From: Rhodospirillaceae bacterium TMED167
GTDB lineage: Bacteria; Pseudomonadota; Alphaproteobacteria; Rhodospirillales_A; UBA2165
Assembly (NCBI GenBank): GCA_002170915.1
Contig: NHHQ01000012.1
Span: 1-7,686, forward strand
Reading direction: 5' to 3'
Length of the DNA: 7,686 bases
Shown here: positions 7,123 through 7,686 of the stretch, piece by piece
How the letters are laid out: the number at the start of each line of letters is the position of its first letter
Position numbering within the stretch: position 1 is the first letter of the stretch
Translations under genes and position numbers: made by a program
The notes under the pieces: model-generated
Told to the model about the DNA's origin: nothing
Databases searched by the model: none
The model's input: the letters and a program-made list of their open reading frames with translations, nothing else

Positions 7123-7686
7123 TCAGAGGTGTTGGCGTATCTTGGTGGCGAACTCTTCCGGCGTCGAGCCGTTGCTGAAAAAAGTTTTAAATTCGCCGTT
7201 TGGACCCATCATGTAGGATATTGAGGTGTGATCTAGAAGATAATCACCGGAATCCTGACCCCCACCATACCTTTTTTGTGCAAAGATGCGGTAAGACCGC
7301 TGGACGGCCGCGACTTGTTTCGTGGTACCGGTCAGGCCGACGATGCGGTCGTCAAAATGCTGTAAATACTCCTTCAACACATCAGGCGTATCGCGAAGAG
7401 GGTCCACGCTGATGAAGAGCGGTTGAATTTGATCGGCGGCCGCGCCAAGCAATGCCAACGCCCGGGATAGGTTGTTGAGGGTCAGTGGACATACGTCCGG
7501 ACAGTTGGTGAAGCCAAAAAATACAAAGATGTTTTTCCCCCGGTAATCTGAATCCGATACGGGTTTGCCGTCCTGGCTAATTAAGGTAAAGCGTCCTCCA
7601 ATCGATGGCGGCTTACTGCCTTTGATCTCCCGACCGCCCTTGTCCACTACGGTCACGCCAGCGGAGCCCGCCGTGTTCAAGGCCGG
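7123..7686 (-). CDS. Sco1/SenC/PrrC family copper chaperone, thioredoxin-like fold, 5' partial
   Basis: Copper-binding, thioredoxin-fold protein that usually helps load the CuA site of cytochrome c oxidase at the outer face of the inner membrane. Counting from the TTG at 7680, the core starts near residue 27 (GGRFTLISQDGKPVSD). It carries the CPDVCP metal motif (Cys60, Cys64) after FFGFTN, the SVDPLRDTP block (91-99), and the third ligand His151 in LLDHTSISYMMGPNG. All three copper ligands are present and the C-terminus is normal. The frame stays open to the right edge, so the TTG is probably an internal Leu. The membrane anchor normal for the family would lie outside the window. Its presence suggests aerobic respiration with a copper-containing oxidase, but oxidase genes are not seen here. 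It is the first visible gene of the leftward set with ycgN and the metallopeptidase. Confidence 0.93.
   Translation of the reverse strand, partial: PALNTAGSAGVTVVDKGGREIKGSKPPSIGGRFTLISQDGKPVSDSDYRGKNIFVFFGFTNCPDVCPLTLNNLSRALALLGAAADQIQPLFISVDPLRDTPDVLKEYLQHFDDRIVGLTGTTKQVAAVQRSYRIFAQKRYGGGQDSGDYLLDHTSISYMMGPNGEFKTFFSNGSTPEEFATKIRQHL

Noticed and set aside
1..7686. Search by eye for tRNA, rRNA, CRISPR repeats, insertion sequences and attachment sites
   Set aside because: No cloverleaf, spaced repeat array, transposase motif or long terminal repeat was seen, and intact genes fill nearly all of the window.

Overview
The window is ordinary bacterial chromosome, densely coded and moderately GC-rich. 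It holds seven protein genes, with no RNA genes, mobile elements or CRISPR. Gene content (molybdenum hydroxylase of the CoxL form II type, GMC dehydrogenase, an Ada-like protein lacking the N-terminal sensor domain, YcgN, Sco1/SenC) fits a proteobacterium, most likely an aerobic alphaproteobacterium. This is inferred from family resemblance only; no lineage marker is present.

Left half, + strand (1-4954): three oxidoreductases lie head to tail. The first is the molybdopterin-binding large subunit of a xanthine dehydrogenase/aldehyde oxidase-type enzyme, whose 5' end lies outside the window. After 77 bp comes an iron-type alcohol dehydrogenase, and 3 bp after that a GMC-family, choline-dehydrogenase-like flavoprotein. 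Spacing and chemistry suggest one catabolic operon that oxidises an alcohol to an aldehyde and then to an acid. The two alcohol dehydrogenases come from unrelated families, and the substrate cannot be read from sequence. A hairpin followed by a short T run overlaps the GMC stop codon and probably ends this transcript.

Right half, - strand (4986-7686): reading right to left, there is a Sco1/SenC copper chaperone (its start lies outside the window), a YcgN cysteine-cluster protein, a YgjP-type zinc metallopeptidase whose start codon overlaps the ycgN stop (TAATG), and an Ada-like fusion of an AraC-type DNA-binding domain with an O6-methylguanine-DNA methyltransferase. The last gene has its own short upstream region with a compact inverted repeat and may be separately controlled. 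The two halves converge across a 31-bp gap.

No stretch over 300 bases lacks a gene; the largest gap is 77 bp. I found no convincing new system. The points most worth a second look are the triple oxidoreductase cluster, the Ada-like protein without the usual methyl-phosphotriester sensor, and the inverted repeat in front of it.
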